DNA of 64,000 nucleotides from Albugo candida (Eukaryota; Oomycota; Peronosporomycetes; Albuginales; Albuginaceae): NCBI GenBank assembly GCA_905220665.1, contig CAJNAR010000168.1, positions 558,001 to 622,000 of the forward strand, read 5' to 3'. Shown piece by piece: positions 60,648 to 64,000 of this stretch (position 1 is its first letter; each line of letters starts with the position of its first letter). The notes under the pieces were generated by a model. It saw only the letters and a program-made list of their open reading frames with translations, ran no database searches and was not told where the DNA came from. The position numbers and the translations under genes were made by a program.

Positions 60648-60909
60648 CTTTTGTAAAGATTATAGCCTCTCCAAGCTGATCCCATCGGACATCCTATCGC
60701 ATTGCTGCATCGTTCACTATTTGCCTTTACGCTACCCGCTGCAGGCATCTGACTACGTATCTCGTATCCCCTCACGTATGCATGGATTGTGTCGACAGCT
60801 TCGATTTTCGCTACCTCTATAATAGACAAACTACACAAAGGTCTGAGCTGTAGCCACTCGAAAGCAGTTTGGTGCTTCTATTTTTGAACACAAAACCTTC
60901 TCAAGCTCA

Positions 60910-61311
60910 ATGGACGTCAATCGTATCTTTTCTGCTGAGCAAATCGCTGTTCCTTCAGATCTTCCTCTTATTCTCAAAGAATGGACAAAAGCGGTTTTTC
61001 GAGAGCATCCCAGCGACTTGCTTGAGTTCTCTTTAGAATGGTTCAAAGCTGGGGAAAAAGCCATTCAGGCTGAAATTATCAAAAACAAACAGCTTAGCCT
61101 TTTGTGTGAAGCTTTTGAAGCACGGACAGCGAGTGTAAAAATGCAAAAAAAGGATTTCAAAGCATTCATTTTAGACGATTTGGGATTAAAAATTCCGGAG
61201 AATGAATTAGAGGAAGTGTTGCTGGACTTCGATACCGGGAATAAAGGGTTTTTGGAGCTTGATGAGATTGTCGATTGGCTTACCCATCGACGTGAACATG
61301 GCGTCTTTTGA
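60910..61311 (+). CDS. Small RIIa-like / EF-hand protein
   Basis: 133 residues, intronless, from the ATG at 60910. Residues 14-47 (VPSDLPLILKEWTKAVFREHPSDLLEFSLEWF) fit the RIIa-type dimerisation/docking fold found in sperm and flagellar proteins (ropporin, SP17) and in the PKA regulatory subunit. The second half has EF-hand-like helices; the loop DFDTGNKGFLELDE has usable acidic and Gly positions, so Ca2+ binding is plausible. This combination is known from small flagellar/ciliary proteins. It is divergent from the MFS gene (262 bp between start codons). Confidence 0.72.
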   Translation: MDVNRIFSAEQIAVPSDLPLILKEWTKAVFREHPSDLLEFSLEWFKAGEKAIQAEIIKNKQLSLLCEAFEARTASVKMQKKDFKAFILDDLGLKIPENELEEVLLDFDTGNKGFLELDEIVDWLTHRREHGVF

Positions 61312-61430
61312 TTCATCAACGGCTTCTGTATCGCTTTTGGGGCACAGCTGCGACGCCATATTGGCAAAAGTTGATCTATTTCTGAGTTTACTCCTTAGAG
61401 GTTTCATAACGAAATAGTAAAAGCTTTTGT

Positions 61431-64000
61431 ATGACTGCTATGCACATGATACCGTTACCATTCCAGTACCTCCGTACGGGCCATAGTAAAATGACTGAGG
61501 AAGGACCACAAATGTCCAAAGTAGTTCCATGTGCTATCCTTCCGATTCCAAAAAATGACATGGCAGAAATGTATAATATTGGCCCGACCCCACGCTACAA
61601 ACATGACGTAGACGTCACGGTCGGAAAGGCGGGTTTCATGGAGAAGGTCGCGTCACCCATCAAATCCAAGCTACAGGTGATGGGAAGTAGTGTGCATGAT
61701 CTTAAAACAAATTTGTTTCGCGGTAAAAGTGAGGTTTATTTGATCAAGAAAAAGGAAGATGTTGGATTTGCGTTTTTTTCGCTCCGGTTTGTGGACGTCG
61801 GTATGGAAATGCGATATATTTGTGCGAGAAGAGCTAAATATCAAAGCAGACTTAAGTTTGGCGCGTCATTCACTTCCTTTTTCATCCCATTGCTTGTGAT
61901 CATGCAGGTCAGCTTCAAGTCGAAAGATGAGTCGGAAAGTTGGGCGAAATTCCCTCTTGTGATCATCTTCCCCGGTACATTTTGATACAATATTTTACTT
62001 TGCTTGCTGGCTGATCTTCTGCGTTAGGTATCGTCATGTGTATGGGAGTTTTGGTTTCAATCTATTTTCGCTATTTTTTACGACACCCAAGGATGCTCTC
62101 AGTGGTATGTTTGATTGCTCAAGTTTCCGCGCTATTAGACACCACTAAAGCCGCAAGTTCTGTCTCGGAGAGGAATGCTTGGGTCCAATTTATTTTCTCC
62201 TTAGGAATCACCAGCTCCACCGGCATACCATTCCCTCAATCGATGGGAGTCTTATCACTTACAAGTTTGTTATTAGTGTTTATTGCTTGGGTTCGATACG
62301 CTACGGATGTTCCGACTTTTGCTTCTACTGTTGGATCCCCCGGTACATTGACAGTTGCAGTGGTGTTGTATTCGATTTTGCTGGGATTTCTGGCATGGAA
62401 TTGGGAATATGAAGAACGACGTGACTTTGTGTTGACTGAAAGATTGGCAAAGGAGAATGTATTAGTGCAAATGACAATGGAAATGACGGGATGGTTTAGC
62501 GGTGGGGCAACTAGTAGTAACTCGCATACGGAGGGCTCCGTTGGAGTTTTGAATGCGAACTGTCACATTGATCCAAAGGACGTACTCGTGAAGGAGGAAC
62601 TGGGTCAGGGTACTTTTGGATGTGTTTACTCGGCTACGTGGAAAGAGACTCAAGTCGCTGTGAAGAAGATCATATTACAGGGAGATACTCGGGCGATTAT
62701 CACGAGCTTTGGGGCTGAAGCAAGTGTGATGGCGCAGCTGAGACATCCAAATATCGTCATGTTTCTGGGTGTCATGATCCACCCTGACTTTGTCGGATTG
62801 GTCATGGAATTGTGTCCTAAAGGAAGTGTTTACAGCGTCATACATAGCGAGGAAGTCAAAGTCGATTGGTCGCTGATGCTTCGAATGCTGATGGACGCAT
62901 CAAGAGGAATGCACTTTTTGCATTCCAACAATTCACCAATTCTCCATCGTGATCTTAAGTCTGCAAATCTCCTTATTGACGCAGATTGGAGATGCAAAGT
63001 GTCTGACTTTGGCTTGTCCGAGCTCAAAGCTTTTCGTGGAAGTGATAGTGCCGCGATGATGAACCGGGCCTTTATAGGTTCCAGCCTTTGGATTGCCCCA
63101 GAGATATTTCGTGGAGAATCGAATACTGAAAAAAGTGACGTTTATAGCTTTGGAGTGATTCTGTATGAAGCTATCACCGGAAGCATTCCGTACTCGAATA
63201 TTGCAGTAGATGCGATCCCTTTCGTCGTTGCGGATGGAAAGCGCCCAACCGACTTTGAGGCGATTATGAATTTGGAAAACCATACTTTCTTACAAGAAAT
63301 GGTGGTACTCATGAAAAGCTGCTGGGATGCAAATCAGCTTACTCGGCCTGCCTTCGGCTCCATCATTTCCAAGATACAAAGCATTTTGATAAAGTGTGTC
63401 GCGAATGAAAAATGGGATGATTACATCATTTATCCTGACAGAAAGATTAGTCCAAGTGGATTTTTTCGAGACGATGATGGGCTTTCCGTTCGGGAGGAGG
63501 ACTTGATTTTTGAATGTGAGATTGGAAAAGGCGTTTTTGGTGTTGTTTTCAAAGGAAGCTACTTTGGAACCGCTGTAGCCATAAAAAAACTTTATGTGAG
63601 TGGCGTTCCAAAAAACGCACTGACTGAATTTGAAAAAGAGTGCGCTATCATGAGAGGTCTGCGTCATCCAAATATTGTCCTCTTCATGGGCTCATGTTCA
63701 AAGCCTCCGACGCTGTTGTTGGTGACCGAACTTTTACCGAATGGATCGTTCTTCGATATCTACCACAAATCACCTCGACCTGAGCCTTACCAGCAGCTTC
63801 GAATTGCGTACAACTTGGCATTCGACATGGCGAAAGGTTTGGCATATCTCCATAATCACAATCCTGTTGTGATTCATCGAGATTTGAAATCGCAAAATGT
63901 TCTTCTGGATGATAAAATGAAAACAAAAATAGCCGATTTTGGACTCTCAAAGTTTCGCGATGTTGGTAAAACACTATCAATTTGTGGAAGTCCATTATGG
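61431..64000 (+). CDS. Membrane-anchored tandem TKL protein kinase, 2+ exons, truncated by the window edge
   Basis: Exon 1 61431-61974 and exon 2 from 62028 (53-nt intron) are in frame. The N-terminal part has several hydrophobic helices: SFTSFFIPLLVIMQV; IVMCMGVLVSIYF; LSVVCLIAQVSALL; WVQFIFSLGI; TSLLLVFIAWV; TVAVVLYSILLGFL. Two kinase domains follow. Kinase 1 has GQGTFGCVY, VAVKK, HRDLKSANLL, DFGLSE and SSLWIAPEIF. Kinase 2 has GKGVFGVVFKG, VAIKKL, HRDLKSQNVLL and DFGLSK, and runs off the end at CGSPLW. Both have the catalytic Lys, HRD and DFG residues. The HRDLKSxN form places them in the tyrosine kinase-like (TKL) group common in oomycetes. Probably a plasma-membrane signalling kinase; ligand and substrate unknown. 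Confidence 0.9.

Noticed and set aside
1..64000. CRISPR arrays, bacterial operons or prophage features
   Set aside because: None seen; splicing, AP-4, minor-spliceosome and KIX genes show eukaryotic nuclear DNA.

Overview
This window is compact eukaryotic nuclear DNA. Genes lie on both strands, often only 30-300 bp apart, and nearly every intron I could reconstruct is 40-82 nt with GT/AG ends. The gene set is ordinary eukaryotic biology: an AP-4 adaptor sigma subunit, the minor-spliceosome 35K protein, a myotubularin, DDX52/Rok1, a KIX-domain coactivator, a LRRC9-like protein and TKL kinases. Four paralogous secreted proteins carry a CX2CX5G ('CCG') motif shortly after the signal peptide. That motif is the published hallmark of a candidate-effector class in the white-rust oomycete Albugo, so an Albugo-like oomycete is my best guess. 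This rests on motif recognition, not a database search.

Left part (1-30.8 kb). The edge holds the tail of a LINE-type retrotransposon and about 2 kb of unassigned DNA. Then come a small polytopic membrane protein, an APMAP/strictosidine-synthase-like protein, a 4-exon serine carboxypeptidase, a type I surface protein, a TrhO/TSTD2-type rhodanese, a B-box protein head-to-head with SNRNP35, a 1200-residue GRAM-myotubularin, a 2 kb gene-free stretch, a BED/hAT transposase-like gene, AP4S1 (with a 12-nt microexon), an intronless serine carboxypeptidase, an unknown 359-residue protein tail-to-tail with DDX52, and a KIX coactivator.

Central part (about 30.9-58.7 kb) is the striking region. It is a tandem segmental duplication with four units. 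Each unit has a conserved 5' flank, a large secreted CCG-class gene on the + strand, a shared downstream block, and a leucine-rich-repeat gene (LRRC9-like) on the - strand. The effector-like gene is intact in all four units (718, 764, 768 and 796 codons). The LRR gene is intact only in the last unit (1558 codons) and is a deleted remnant in the other three. Unit 3 was later split by a Ty1/copia element of about 4.5 kb, now dead (its reverse-transcriptase YVDD box reads YVDG). The 3' ends of the CCG genes and their downstream blocks are far more alike than the gene bodies, which suggests gene conversion.

Right part (58.8-64 kb). An MFS transporter in up to eight exons is divergent from a small RIIa/EF-hand protein. 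These are followed by a membrane-anchored kinase with two tandem TKL kinase domains, which runs off the window.
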